Positions 39,468 through 48,247 of a stretch of 64,000 bases of DNA are shown piece after piece. The stretch covers positions 62,001 through 126,000 of the forward strand of contig CP060261.1 of assembly GCA_022646525.1 (NCBI GenBank). Direction: 5' to 3'. The position numbers and the translations under genes were made by a program. This stretch comes from Holosporaceae bacterium. Lineage in GTDB: Bacteria; Pseudomonadota; Alphaproteobacteria; UBA7879; UBA5542. The notes under the pieces are model-generated. The model worked only from the letters and a program-made list of their open reading frames with translations. It was not told the origin of the DNA and did no database searches. Each line of letters starts with the position of its first letter. The stretch's first letter is position 1.

Positions 39468-39937
39468 TTAAAAATGGCGTAGTGACTCTGGAATCGGGTG
39501 CAAATGGGCAATAAAATCTTTATATGCCGTTGGCACCTCAGGGTGCAAAGGAATTTCGCGAATGCGGTGTTTGCCAAGCACAAAATAGAAAATCCGCTTT
39601 TGCACTTTGTCACCCATAAACACAACTTGCCCTTTGCCTTCTAAGGGTTCAGCCAAAGCAACGTCAGACACAACACGCATGCCATGGGGGAAAGAGGAAT
39701 CAGATGATGGTACGGCACCCCTTTTTCAAAAACACGCACCGTTGGGTCTCCGCCCTGAATCAAATATATAACTGGCACACCTTCTTTAGAAATTTGAATC
39801 TGCCAGAACTTATCTTTTTTCTTAAATCGCTTTTGTGGTTGCACCACAACCCAGCCTGGAGCACCAAAAATGCCATAAGCAGCAAAGCCAAGAATGGCAC
39901 AAATTGTTATAATACGCATTACGTTCTTCATATTCAT
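39468..39937 (-). CDS. Membrane-anchored hypothetical protein, one indel
   Basis: I do not recognise this protein. It starts MNMKNVMRIITICAILGFAA, an N-terminal membrane anchor or uncleaved signal, then a Trp/Val-rich segment (APGWVVVQPQKRFKKKDK) and a hydrophilic domain. One slip in a C/G run near 39690 separates it from the part RVVSDVALAEPLEGKGQVVF and the end IPESLRHF. The restored product is about 156 residues. It lies between xerD and obgE on the same strand with small gaps, so it is probably cotranscribed. Confidence 0.6.
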
Positions 39938-39962
39938 ATGCTAGTTGAATCAAGCTCCAGAC

Positions 39963-40875
39963 TCAATTTTTTTTCTTATAACTTAAAGGGTGGCACTGCT
40001 CTATCACCTCAACCAGCTTTTTGTGCATAACATGGGTATAGATCTGGGTTGTTGCTATATCTGAATGGCCAAGCATGGCCTGAACACTGACAAGATCAGC
40101 GCCACCATTCAACAAATGTGTTGCGAAAGCATGCCGAATAACATGGGGCGATACCTTTTTAGGGTCAATCCCTGACTGGGCTGCTAATTGCTTCAAAAAG
40201 CTGCCCAAAGCGCTGCCGCGTCAAGTGACCAAGTTTACCATAGGATGGAAACAGCCAAGTTGATGCTTTTTGTGTACTAGGCAAAACGCATCACGCACCT
40301 TCCAATAGGATTGAATAGCACGAATAGCATGGGAATTTAAGGGAACCATACGCTCTTTCCCTCCTTTGCCTTTTTACAATCATTATTTCATCATGCACTT
40401 TGATCGTATCATGCGATAAACCAATCAGTTCGGATACGCGCAACCCTGACGCATATAAAATTTCTAACAAAGCAAGCAATCGAACGCCTTCAAGCGTGTG
40501 ATCATTCGCCGCACACTGCAATAAAGTCGCGACTTCACCTTCATTTAAAATTTTTGGTAATGGTTTTTTTGCCTTTGGCCGTGAAAGAAGCGAAGTTGGG
40601 TCATCCGCACAAATCTCTTCAGCAATTAAAAATTGAAAAAACTGCCGCATGGCCGAAATTTGCCGCATGATGGTGGTTTCCTGCATCCCCTTATCAAAAA
40701 GAGCTTGTACATATGCACGCAAGTCTTCATCTTGTGTGCTTTCAAATGCAGCACCCCTTTGGGTTAAAAACACCAAACATGCATTAAGGTCTCGGCGGTA
40801 AGACTCTTGGGTATTTTTTGACAAGCCTCTTTCGGCGGCAAGCATCTCAATAAATTGGTCAATTAAATCAGACAT
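39963..40875 (-). CDS. xerD: Tyrosine recombinase XerC/XerD, frameshifted
   Basis: A site-specific recombinase that resolves chromosome dimers at dif with its partner. The N-terminal SAM-like domain starts MSDLIDQFIEMLAAERGLSK. The catalytic domain has Arg146 (ASGLRVSEL) and, in the later part, HVIRHAFATHLL (His and Arg) and LGHSDIATTQIYTHV with the nucleophilic tyrosine. Slips near 40370, 40285 and 40207 break the middle, where KGKGGKERMVPLNSHA is readable in the other frame. Total length about 304 codons, right for Xer. It is more like XerD than XerC, with modest certainty. No phage or transposon genes adjoin it, so it is not read as a mobile-element integrase. Confidence 0.85.
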
Positions 40876-40877
40876 AA

Positions 40878-41221
40878 CTAATTTATCTGTCCATGCATTT
40901 TGCCAAGCAGTAAGTGGAAATGCATATGTGGGACTTCTTGGAAAGATCCTTCATTGGTTAAAAGTCGGTGTCCCTGCTGATTTTGATCAATTTTATCAAC
41001 GACTTTCTGCAGAGATTGGAAAAAGCGATGCACTTCATCTGCATGCGCCCGACGCACCATATCTTTAAACGAAAAATAGGGTGCCTTGGGAATGACCAGA
41101 AGGTGTGTTTCTGCAAGAGGATTAATGTCGTAAAAGCTAAGCACCACATCATCTTCGTAAAATTTTTTACAAGGAATTTCTCCCTTAGGATTTTAGCGAA
41201 GATATTATTTTGATCGTACAT
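40878..41221 (-). CDS. HIT-family nucleotide hydrolase, one indel
   Basis: A histidine-triad protein of the HinT type, which hydrolyses adenosine 5'-phosphoramidates. After restoring one G near 41188 the N-terminus reads MYDQNNIFAKILRGEIPCKK, then EDDVVLSFYDINPLAETHLL. The active site QEVPHMHFHLLLGKMHG carries the H-x-H-x-H triad near the C-terminus. About 114 residues, the normal length. The start overlaps the stop of the upstream atpC-like gene in the sequence TAATG. Confidence 0.88.
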
Positions 41222-41647
41222 TAAGAAGCGCCTTTTTGATGTTCTTTTAAAACTGCTAGCATGGCTTCTGTAATTGCAATTTTGTAGTTCAGCTTGTCCT
41301 TCTCTTGTTCAAGCGACACACCCAGCAGATCCGACTGATACCCTTTAAGCTTTTGACTTAAGACCATTGGATCTAACTCATCCAAAACAGTATAAGTATT
41401 CTGTCACGATGTTACATTGCCGATGATTAACAGAGGCAATGCCACCCCACACAAAAAAATGCTCAGTTTTACCAGCACCGGTCTGCATAGACACAACACC
41501 CGATTTCAACTTAAAAAATCATAGGCGCGTGACGAGGCAAAATACCTAAACGACCATCAATACCAGGCACAGTAACTTGTGAGACATTTTGAAAATGCTC
41601 AGTTACAGCGGGCATTAAAAAGAATATGAAAAGGTTGGATTTGTCAT
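41221..41647 (-). CDS. atpC: F1 ATP synthase epsilon subunit, heavily frameshifted
   Basis: Epsilon is the rotor-linked regulatory subunit of F1. Reading the three minus-strand frames in turn gives, in order, MPAVTEHFQNVSQVTVPGID, GRLGILPRHAPMI, LKSGVVSMQTGAGKTEHFFV, WGGIASVNHRQCNIVTEY and LDELDPMVLSQKL, then DLLGVSLEQEKDKLNYKIAI and a helical end KEHQKGAS. The central GIDGRLGILPRHAPM is the family signature. At least four or five slips (near 41610, 41510, 41400, 41345) lie in about 430 bases, denser than in the flanking genes. No other ATP synthase gene is near: rplS precedes it and a HIT gene overlaps its stop. It could be an intact split-off gene or a decaying copy. Confidence 0.75.
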
Positions 41648-41715
41648 GTCCTTACTATAAACGAAGGCATATTAAAAATCCAACTAAGGTTTTAGAAAAC
41701 TTATCAGTGAGAAGC

Positions 41716-42103
41716 TTATTTGCTTGGTTGAGAAAAGCGACCCAAACCTCTTTTTTTCTCGGGGATACGGGCTTTTTTTACCTTGAAGGTCTCTCAGATA
41801 ATAAAGTTTCGCACGTCTTACAGATCCGCGGCGAACAACTTCAATGGTGATTTTAGGAGAATACAAAGGGAAAACACGTTCCACACCTTCTCCGTAAGAA
41901 ATTTTGCGCACAGTAAAAGCAGAGTTAATGCCAGCATTCTTGCGTGCAATACAAACGCCTTCAAAAGCCTGAAGACGTTCTCTGTTTCCTTCGACAACTT
42001 TTACATTTACTTTTACAGTATCTCCAGGGGCAAATTCTGGTGCTTTTTTCCCTGCTTCTGCCTTATCGATTAATTCTTTTTCAATCTGCTGTAAAATGTT
42101 CAT
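41716..42103 (-). CDS. rplS: Ribosomal protein L19, one indel
   Basis: L19 sits at the subunit interface. ATG at 42101-42103 gives MNILQQIEKELIDKAE. Central motifs are FAPGDTVKVNVKVVEGNRER, QAFEGVCIARKNAGINSAF and VERVFPLYSPKITIEVVRRG. An extra A in the run near 41778 shifts the end; removing it gives GKKARIPEKKRGLGRF and a stop at 41716-41718. It follows trmD by eight bases. Confidence 0.96.
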
Positions 42104-42111
42104 CACAAAAC

Positions 42112-42801
42112 CTAACTATTATCTAAATACTTTTTCCATAAATCCGGGCGCCTCTTTTCAGTAAGGCGTTTCGACTGTTCAAGTCGCCAAGACTTCACGT
42201 CTGCATGGTGTCCCGAAAACAAAATGTCCGGAACTTGCTTACCATTCCAAACCTTTGGCTTGGTATAATGGGGATGGTCTAACAGAAAATCCTCAAAGCT
42301 CTCTTCACGAAACGAGTTTTCATTGCCCAGTACACCAGGAAGAACGCGTACACATGCATCAATTAAACACATGGCTGCTAGCTCTCCGCCAGACAAAACA
42401 AAATCACCAATACTCACTTCTAAAACGTCCCACGTATCAATGATTCTTTCATCAATACCTTCATATCTGCCACAAAGCAAGCTTAAATTAGGCGATTTCG
42501 ACAGTTTTTTTACCATATCTTGGTCTAAAGGACAACCTTTGGGGCTTAGATAAATAAGTTGGCCACGCCGTGCAGATGGAACCGAGCGCAAAGCAGCATC
42601 AATAATATCTGGCCGCATAACCATTCCTGGGCCACCGCCAAAAGGGGGGGAATCTACCGTTTGATGCTTATCTGTTGCAAATTCACGAATAGGCACAACA
42701 TCAAGAGACCATTGATGCCCCAGCGCCCGGCCAACAACAGATGTACCCAAAAGACCAGGAAACATATCTGGAAAAAGTGTAAATATGTTGAAGTGAAGCA
42801 T
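42112..42801 (-). CDS. trmD: tRNA (guanine-37-N1)-methyltransferase TrmD
   Basis: Methylates G37 in tRNAs reading CNN and GGN codons, preventing frameshifting. The intact product of 229 residues starts MLHFNIFTLFPDMFPGLLGT and carries the trefoil-knot SAM site YLSPKGCPLDQDM, LLCGRYEGIDERIID and SIGDFVLSGGELAAMCLIDA. DSPPFGGGPGMVM is the conserved substrate loop. A longer N-terminal reading overlaps rimM and is rejected. The start shares TGATG with the rimM stop. Confidence 0.97.
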   Translation of the reverse strand: MLHFNIFTLFPDMFPGLLGTSVVGRALGHQWSLDVVPIREFATDKHQTVDSPPFGGGPGMVMRPDIIDAALRSVPSARRGQLIYLSPKGCPLDQDMVKKLSKSPNLSLLCGRYEGIDERIIDTWDVLEVSIGDFVLSGGELAAMCLIDACVRVLPGVLGNENSFREESFEDFLLDHPHYTKPKVWNGKQVPDILFSGHHADVKSWRLEQSKRLTEKRRPDLWKKYLDNS

Positions 42802-43316
42802 CAGTCTAAATCTTTCAGGTACGTACTTTGCACAACAACAATACGTGCATCCATACAAACACTGGGCACAACCTCATCTCGAAACGGCACCAAAACACTT
42901 TTTTGTGTTTCTGGATTATATACTTCTAAGATAGGTCCTGCGCCATAATCATGAACATATTTGATGTGACCAACTTTTTTACCATGCTCGTTATGCACTT
43001 CTAAATTCACAAGATCAGTATGGTAGTACGTGTCATCTTCTAAATCAGGCAGTTGGTCGCGATCGATAAAAAGCTTTTTCCCTTTTAAAGCCTCAGCCTG
43101 GTTGCGATCCGTCACACCCACAGCAACAATCAGAACCGAACCCTTGTTCACCTGCAAAACTTTTTTTATGCAAAAGGGTTGGCCATCTTCAAAAAACAGC
43201 TCTTTATATTGATTAATATCCTGAGGATCGGCCAGAAAGGTGCGTGCCTTAAGGTGGCCCTTAATCCCATGTGCCGACGATATAGAAGCAATGCATAGTT
43301 TTTTTTCAGGCAGCAT
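42801..43316 (-). CDS. rimM: Ribosome maturation factor RimM
   Basis: RimM helps mature the 30S head and binds S19. The 171-residue product starts MLPEKKLCIASISSAHGIKG, the RimM N-terminal barrel, then TFLADPQDINQYKELFFE. The C-terminal PRC barrel holds YYHTDLVNLEVHNEHGKKVG and VHDYGAGPILEV. The frame is intact from the ATG at 43314-43316; an in-frame extension upstream runs antiparallel to the rpsP tail code and is not used. It is the middle of rpsP-rimM-trmD-rplS. Confidence 0.95.
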   Translation of the reverse strand: MLPEKKLCIASISSAHGIKGHLKARTFLADPQDINQYKELFFEDGQPFCIKKVLQVNKGSVLIVAVGVTDRNQAEALKGKKLFIDRDQLPDLEDDTYYHTDLVNLEVHNEHGKKVGHIKYVHDYGAGPILEVYNPETQKSVLVPFRDEVVPSVCMDARIVVVQSTYLKDLD

Positions 43317-43338
43317 AAGCGCCCCTTCATGCACGCTT

Positions 43339-43929
43339 TTATGAATCAGAAGAATTTTCTTCTTCCGCAGCTGCATCAGTGTTTTCACTCTCCGCTGCAG
43401 GCGCCGCATCATCACCACTCTCTGCGGTTTCTTGAGCGTCTTCCGATTGTGCTTCAGCAGGAGCATCTGTAGACTGCTCCGCCGCAGGCGCTTCAGAAAC
43501 AGGCGCATCTTCTTGCTGTGTCGCCTCTTCTGCTACTTTTTCCTGTGCTTCTGCATCAATCTTTGCTTGTGCTTCTGCTTCTTCCGCTGCTTTTTTCTTT
43601 TCAAGCTGCGCTTCTAAACGTTCTTGGGCTTTTTTCTTTGGCTTGCTTTTGTTTGGGCGCTCTGTTCTTGTGTAGAGGTCTTGAATGCCCATACCTGCCA
43701 AATACTTGTTAACACGGTCAGATGCAACTGCACCAACTGACAACCAGTACTTCACACGCTCTTCATTCACAACAAAGCGGTTTGTATTTGAACTTTCAAG
43801 CAAAGGATTATGTGTACCGAGTTTCTCGATGAATCGACCATCTCTAGGATTCCGAGAGTCTGTCACAACTACGCGGTAGACGGGACGCTTTTTGTAACCA
43901 CCCCTTGCCATACGAATTTTCAAAGCCAT
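43339..43929 (-). CDS. rpsP: Ribosomal protein S16 with long Ala/Glu-rich tail
   Basis: The first 85 residues are normal S16 (MALKIRMARGGYKKRPVYRV, DSRNPRDGRFIEKLGTHNPL, VKYWLSVGAVASDRVNKYL). A lysine-rich linker (RPNKSKPKKKAQERL) is followed by about 95 residues dominated by Ala, Glu, Asp, Gln and Ser, ending EENSSDS. The total of 196 residues is far longer than the usual 80-165. The frame is intact. Acidic C-terminal extensions of S16 occur in some alphaproteobacteria, but the role is not known. It follows ffh by 15 bases. Confidence 0.95.
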   Translation of the reverse strand: MALKIRMARGGYKKRPVYRVVVTDSRNPRDGRFIEKLGTHNPLLESSNTNRFVVNEERVKYWLSVGAVASDRVNKYLAGMGIQDLYTRTERPNKSKPKKKAQERLEAQLEKKKAAEEAEAQAKIDAEAQEKVAEEATQQEDAPVSEAPAAEQSTDAPAEAQSEDAQETAESGDDAAPAAESENTDAAAEEENSSDS

Positions 43930-43944
43930 ATTTTTTTCCTTACT

Positions 43945-45291
43945 TTAACCAAAAAGGTTACCTAACCCTTTTCCTAACATTCCTTTTTTGTTGAGCTTGC
44001 CCATCTTTTTCATCATCTTGGACATGCCCTCGTACTGTTTCAAAAGGCGATTCACATCTTGAACAGTCGTTCCAGAACCCTCAGCAACCCTTCTTCGCCG
44101 AGAAGCATTCATCAACTTCGCGTGTTGCCGCTCTTTGGGTGTCATCGACCGAATAATCGCCACTTGACGCTTAGTCATTTTGTCATCAAATCCTGTCTCA
44201 GACACCTTGTTTTTAAGCTGCTGGGCACCTGGCAACATCTTCAACAGGGCACCCATTCCCCCCATTTTCATCATCTGGGTCAATTGAGTGGCCATATCGT
44301 TGAGGTCGAACGAGCCTTTTTCGATCCTCTTGTTTAGCCTGTCTGCGGCTTCTTTGTCAACTGTTTCTGCAGCTTTTTCTACAAGAGAAATAACATCTCC
44401 TTGATCTAAGATGCGTCCAGCCACCCTTTCTGGGTGAAAAACCTCTAATTGATCAAGCTTTTCTCCAACCCCAGAAAATTTGATTGGCTGGCCCGTTACT
44501 TCACGCATTGAAAGGGCGGCACCACCCCGCGCATCCCCATCAAGACGGGTTAAAATAACACCTGTTAGATCCAAAGCCTCTTGAAAGGATTCTGCAATAC
44601 GCACTGCATCTTGGCCCGTCATCGAGTCTACAACAAGCAATGTTTCAGTCACCGGAACAGCACGAGAAACGCTTTTTAACTCGTCCATCAGCACTTCATC
44701 AACATGCAAACGGCCCGCCGTATCTAGAAATACAGCATCATATCCACCAATTTTTGCTTCATGATAAGCCTTCTCAGCAATCTGAATTGGAGAAAGGTGT
44801 GCATCAATGGGAAATGTGTCAACGTCAATAGATGCCCCTAAAACCTGCAACTGATCCATTGCTGCAGGGCGATATATATCAAGAGACGCCATAAAAATCT
44901 TTTTGCGGTGCTTTTCTTTTAAAAACTTAGCAAGTTTCGCCGTTGTTGTTGTTTTTCCTGCGCCCTGAAGGCCAACCATCATAAACACAGCCGGCGGCTG
45001 AACAGAGAAATTTAAGCCTGTTGTTTCTGAGCCTAAAACGGTTTTCAGCTCATTATGCACAATCTTCATCACAAGCTGCCCAGGCGTCACACTAGAAATA
45101 ACCTTCTCGCCAACGGCCTTTTCTTTAACCCGCGCAATAAATGACTTCACAACAGGAAGGGCAACATCTGCCTCTAAAAGCGACACACGCACCTCACGCA
45201 TCGCTTCATTCACATCATTCTCTGTCAACGCCCCTCGTCTTTGCAGGCCATTGAAAATATGTGTCAATCTTTCAGATAAATTCTGAAACAT
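43945..45291 (-). CDS. ffh: Signal recognition particle protein Ffh
   Basis: Ffh binds 4.5S RNA and signal peptides and delivers ribosomes to FtsY. The intact 448-residue product has the N domain (MFQNLSERLTHIFNGLQRRG), G1 GLQGAGKTTTTAKLAKFL, the DTAGR motif at FLDTAGRLHVDEVLMDEL, TRLDGDARGGAAL and GVGEKLDQLEVFHPER, then the methionine-rich M domain (TQLTQMMKMGGMGALLKMLP) and the end GMLGKGLGNLFG. Start ATG overlaps the CDGSH gene stop as TAATG. It leads into rpsP, as in many bacteria. Confidence 0.97.
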   Translation of the reverse strand: MFQNLSERLTHIFNGLQRRGALTENDVNEAMREVRVSLLEADVALPVVKSFIARVKEKAVGEKVISSVTPGQLVMKIVHNELKTVLGSETTGLNFSVQPPAVFMMVGLQGAGKTTTTAKLAKFLKEKHRKKIFMASLDIYRPAAMDQLQVLGASIDVDTFPIDAHLSPIQIAEKAYHEAKIGGYDAVFLDTAGRLHVDEVLMDELKSVSRAVPVTETLLVVDSMTGQDAVRIAESFQEALDLTGVILTRLDGDARGGAALSMREVTGQPIKFSGVGEKLDQLEVFHPERVAGRILDQGDVISLVEKAAETVDKEAADRLNKRIEKGSFDLNDMATQLTQMMKMGGMGALLKMLPGAQQLKNKVSETGFDDKMTKRQVAIIRSMTPKERQHAKLMNASRRRRVAEGSGTTVQDVNRLLKQYEGMSKMMKKMGKLNKKGMLGKGLGNLFG

Positions 45292-45467
45292 TATGCCTCA
45301 ACAATCTCTTCATTGTTTAAAAACTCTATGGTGCCGTCTTTTTCTGCTTTGAATTGAATCGGTCTTTTTTCAGACCCTTTATGAGTACCGTTACAAAAGG
45401 GATACTTGTCACTTAAAGAACACGAACATAAAAAGTATGTTTTTCCTTCTTGAACCTTTATTTTCAT
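45291..45467 (-). CDS. CDGSH-type 2Fe-2S protein, small
   Basis: A 58-residue protein that binds a redox-labile 2Fe-2S cluster by three cysteines and one histidine. The motif FLCSCSLSDKYPFCNGTHKG contains C14, C16, C25 and H29, with the usual S/T-x3-P spacing; the CDGSH core is CNGTH here. The start ATG at 45465-45467 follows a purine-rich GGGAG segment and the frame is intact. A beta-strand end (KAEKDGTIEFL) completes the compact fold. Its stop overlaps the ffh start (TAATG), so translation is probably coupled. The cellular role of such single-domain prokaryotic proteins is uncertain. Confidence 0.88.
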   Translation of the reverse strand: MKIKVQEGKTYFLCSCSLSDKYPFCNGTHKGSEKRPIQFKAEKDGTIEFLNNEEIVEA

Positions 45468-45558
45468 CCACTTTCTCCCTGATTAAAAAATAACTTTCTC
45501 ACTGCTTAACAGTAAAAACTTCCCAAGCAACTTAAACCCATGTACCATCCAAGTAGAT

Positions 45559-45572
45559 TAATCTTAAGATTA
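45559..45572. promoter_or_regulatory. 14-base perfect palindrome before the esterase
   Basis: TAATCTTAAGATTA reads the same on both strands and sits 16 bases before the GTG start at 45589, within the divergent promoter region (45468-45588). The position suits an operator, but short AT-rich palindromes arise easily by chance. Confidence 0.25.
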
Positions 45573-45588
45573 GACTAGGACTAGCATA

Positions 45589-46239
45589 GTGCCCATTCAA
45601 AAGTCAAACATTGGCAATTATAACCTTATATCATCATGTGTTGGTCAACCCAAACATCTTGTACTCATATTGCACGGCTATGGCGCCAACAGTCAAAACT
45701 TGCTCTTTATGGCACATTTTTGGAAACAGTCTATTAACAACTGCCTTTTCATCATTCCAGATGCGCCCGAACCAATGACCGAAGTTGATGGCTTCAAGTG
45801 GTTTGAGGTGGGAGATTTAACGCCCACTTACCTTGATAAAGGCGTTGAAAAAGTCGCCCCCGATATTCAGCGCTTTTTAACAAAACTGCAAAATGCGTAT
45901 AGCATCCCGCCCGAAGAAACAGCTATTTGTGGGTTTTCTCAAGGCGCTATGCTTGCCCTCGCTACAGGTCTTCTTTTTAAGGACACATGTAAGGGTATTA
46001 TAGCGTATTCAGGGGGCCTGTACTTGGGACAACACGCGCCAAAAAATATGCAAGTTTCGTCGTGCCTAATCCATGGAGAAAGAGATCTCGTTGTGCCCAA
46101 AGAAGCATCTGAAGAAGCCTATACCTATCTTAGGAAACAAAGATTCTCAACCGAATTGCATATTTTTCCCCATCTCGAACATCAAATCAATTTAGCAGGG
46201 TTGCAGCGCGGAGAGCATTACTTAAAACAGCTTTTTTAA
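45589..46239 (+). CDS. Alpha/beta hydrolase, phospholipase/carboxylesterase family
   Basis: A 216-residue serine esterase of the acyl-protein thioesterase/carboxylesterase group. The start is GTG 45589 with AGGA eight bases before. HGYGAN (residues 29-34) forms the oxyanion-hole region, the nucleophile is Ser117 in GFSQGA, the acid is Asp166 (GERDLVVP) and the base is His198 (LEHQINLA). No signal peptide is visible, so it acts in the cytoplasm, probably on short acyl or phospholipid esters. It is intact, monocistronic, and followed by a hairpin at 46242. Confidence 0.9.
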   Translation: MPIQKSNIGNYNLISSCVGQPKHLVLILHGYGANSQNLLFMAHFWKQSINNCLFIIPDAPEPMTEVDGFKWFEVGDLTPTYLDKGVEKVAPDIQRFLTKLQNAYSIPPEETAICGFSQGAMLALATGLLFKDTCKGIIAYSGGLYLGQHAPKNMQVSSCLIHGERDLVVPKEASEEAYTYLRKQRFSTELHIFPHLEHQINLAGLQRGEHYLKQLF

Positions 46240-46241
46240 AT

Positions 46242-46271
46242 AAAAAAAGACCCCAACATGGGGCCTTTTTT
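46242..46271. terminator. Bidirectional terminator between esterase and PPIase
   Basis: AAAAAGACCCC and GGGGCCTTTTT form a stem with one A-C mismatch around a 4-5 base loop and have A- and T-runs on both sides. It lies three bases after the esterase stop and 18 bases before the end of the convergent PPIase gene, so it can serve both. Confidence 0.75.
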
Positions 46272-46288
46272 AGTTTTCGTTGCGTTAA

Positions 46289-47142
46289 TTATTTCCTAGG
46301 GTCCTTCAGTTTGAACGTGTCTGGCTTACCATCCATAGTATAAACCTCAACATTCACACGATTTGAAAGGTCTTTCAAATAGTCAAGCAAAGCTGTCTTT
46401 TGAATACATAGATTTCAGCTGTGTTTTTACTGCTTCAAAACTTGGTGGTGTTGCCGCACGTGAGCTGCCACGGCGTACAATCATAAAGCGATCACCCTTC
46501 TTGATAACTTGTCGGCTATGCACATTGTCTTTGAGAATTTTTAAAGCTTTGCCTACATCTGGGCCCAGAACTTGGTCAACTGCAGGGACAAGAAGGAAGC
46601 CAAGGCGTCCACCTTGTGCACGTGTATTTGCTTCGATAGAGTAAGTTTTTCGCAACATCAGAGAAAGATTTTCCGCTGTTCAGCTCTTTCATAGCCGTAT
46701 CTGCTTTTGCCTTGCTATCAAGCACAATGATGCTTACTTCAAATTCTTTTTTGGCCTTTAAATTTAGACACAAGCTGCGTGTAAAGTGGGCGCAATTTGT
46801 CATCCGTAATGTACTTTTCAATCGCACGTTTCAAAAAGACCTGCATTTCAATTGCTTTTCTTGCTTCATCAAGCATTTTTCTGACTTCAGCATCACTAGA
46901 CAGATTAGCCTTTACTTTTTCTGACTCAATCACTTTTTCAATAAGTTTTTGATCTCTTAAGGGCGCAAAAATCTTGTCAAAGGGCACCGCTTGAATTTGC
47001 TTAGGGCCATTTTGTTGAAAATCTTTTAACTCTTGAAGCTTGATAGATCCGCCATCAAACTTCGCAACAACAACATCTGCTTCCGCAAAAAACCAAAGAC
47101 TAAAACAGACAAAAATGAAAATACAATACGCATAAAGTGCAT
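46289..47142 (-). CDS. Exported parvulin-like peptidyl-prolyl isomerase, frameshifted
   Basis: A periplasmic foldase of about 285 residues. The start MHFMRIVFSFLSVLVF is a signal peptide; a slip near 47083 joins it to AEADVVVAKFDGGSIKLQEL. A helical SurA-N-like part (QKLIEKVIESEKVKANLSSD) leads to the rotamase domain with DSKAKADTAMKELNSGKSFS, QGGRLGFLLVPAVDQVLGPD and KKGDRFMIVRRGSSR. Further slips lie near 46755, 46655 and 46390. The restored end is KPDTFKLKDPRK at TAA 46289-46291. It resembles the stand-alone PpiC/SurA-like proteins of alphaproteobacteria. It lies just downstream of a polyprenyl synthase gene on the same strand. Confidence 0.8.
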
Positions 47143-47207
47143 AAAAACTCCTTTATTAATTAATATGGGGATAATGCCTGAAAGGTCATAAAATCACAAG
47201 AGATAAA

Positions 47208-48220
47208 TTAAAACTTTCTGCTTGAAGTAAATGAGATAAATCCTTGGAGAAACTCTTTTTTCTTGGCATGTGGGTAGGCTTTCCAAACTAGATAATGCTC
47301 GATTCACATAGGGAATGGCATAACCTAAAATTGTTCTCTCAACATTGTAACGCCGTATAAGCTTTTGAATGTATTCAAGATGCTCTTCTTCATGCTTTGG
47401 GCTTTTAAAAATATTTTTTATTTCTTCTTTTTCAGATGGAGTTGCGCGCTCAAGAAGAACAATTAATGGAAGTGTCACACATCGTTCTTGAAAGTCACGA
47501 CCGGCATCCTTACCAATTGCGTCTACTTGGTTTAAATCGTAGTCAAGCAAGTCATCTAGAATTTGAAAGGCCATGCCAAAGTTCTGGCCATATTCACGGA
47601 CCTGTTCTATTTCTCTTTCCGAAATATTGGCAATCGTTGCACCAATATGACAGCAGGCCTCAAAAAAGAAAGCTGTTTTTGATTCAACAATCTGAAAGTA
47701 ATGTTTTTTCTTCCAACTCTAAATTGCCAATTGCACCCAACTGCATAATCTCTCCCTCCGCAACAGATGTTGTCATCCGAGAGAGCACCTCCATAATCTC
47801 TAACGAGCCATCATCTGTAACAAACTCAAAGGCCCTACTCAGCAAAAAATCGCCAACTAAGATACACGAAGAATCTCCCCAAATAGCATTTGCAGAGGGA
47901 CGGCCACGCCGCTGTGTGCTTCTATCGACAACATCATCGTGCAGTAATGTGGCCGTATGAATAAATTCAATGGCGGCTGCAAGCTTAATATGGCGCATGC
48001 CTTTATAGGAAAATAGTCGCGCAATAAGTAAAAGTAAAATAGGCCTCAACCGCTTGCCCCCAGCCTGAATAAGATATCCAGCCATTCCATTGACAAGGGG
48101 TACTTTATCAGAAAGCTTGCTAAGAATAAGTTTATTAACTTCTTCCAAATCTTTAGACAAATAATCTCTTGCTTGCAGTAGAGAGTCGGAAAAACTATTA
48201 TACGTTCTTGTTTTAATCAT
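47208..48220 (-). CDS. ispB: Polyprenyl diphosphate synthase, two indels
   Basis: A trans-prenyltransferase that builds the side chain of ubiquinone. The first aspartate-rich motif is LLHDDVVDRS with D95, D96 and D99, preceded by AGGKRLRPILLLLIA, which binds the allylic or isopentenyl substrate. A slip near 47695 in a T-run separates the second half, whose MAFQILDDLLDYD is the second aspartate motif. A further slip near 47270 hides the true end; restored it reads KKKEFLQGFISFTSSRKF with TAA 47208-47210. About 336 residues, typical for octa- or decaprenyl synthases. The product length cannot be told by eye. Confidence 0.88.
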
Positions 48221-48247
48221 TAAATACTTCCAGAACAAGGCTATTAT

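Noticed and set aside
39963..40875. Tyrosine recombinase as evidence of an integrated mobile element
   Set aside because: Length and motifs fit a housekeeping XerC/XerD, and no attachment-site repeat, excisionase or phage gene lies beside it.
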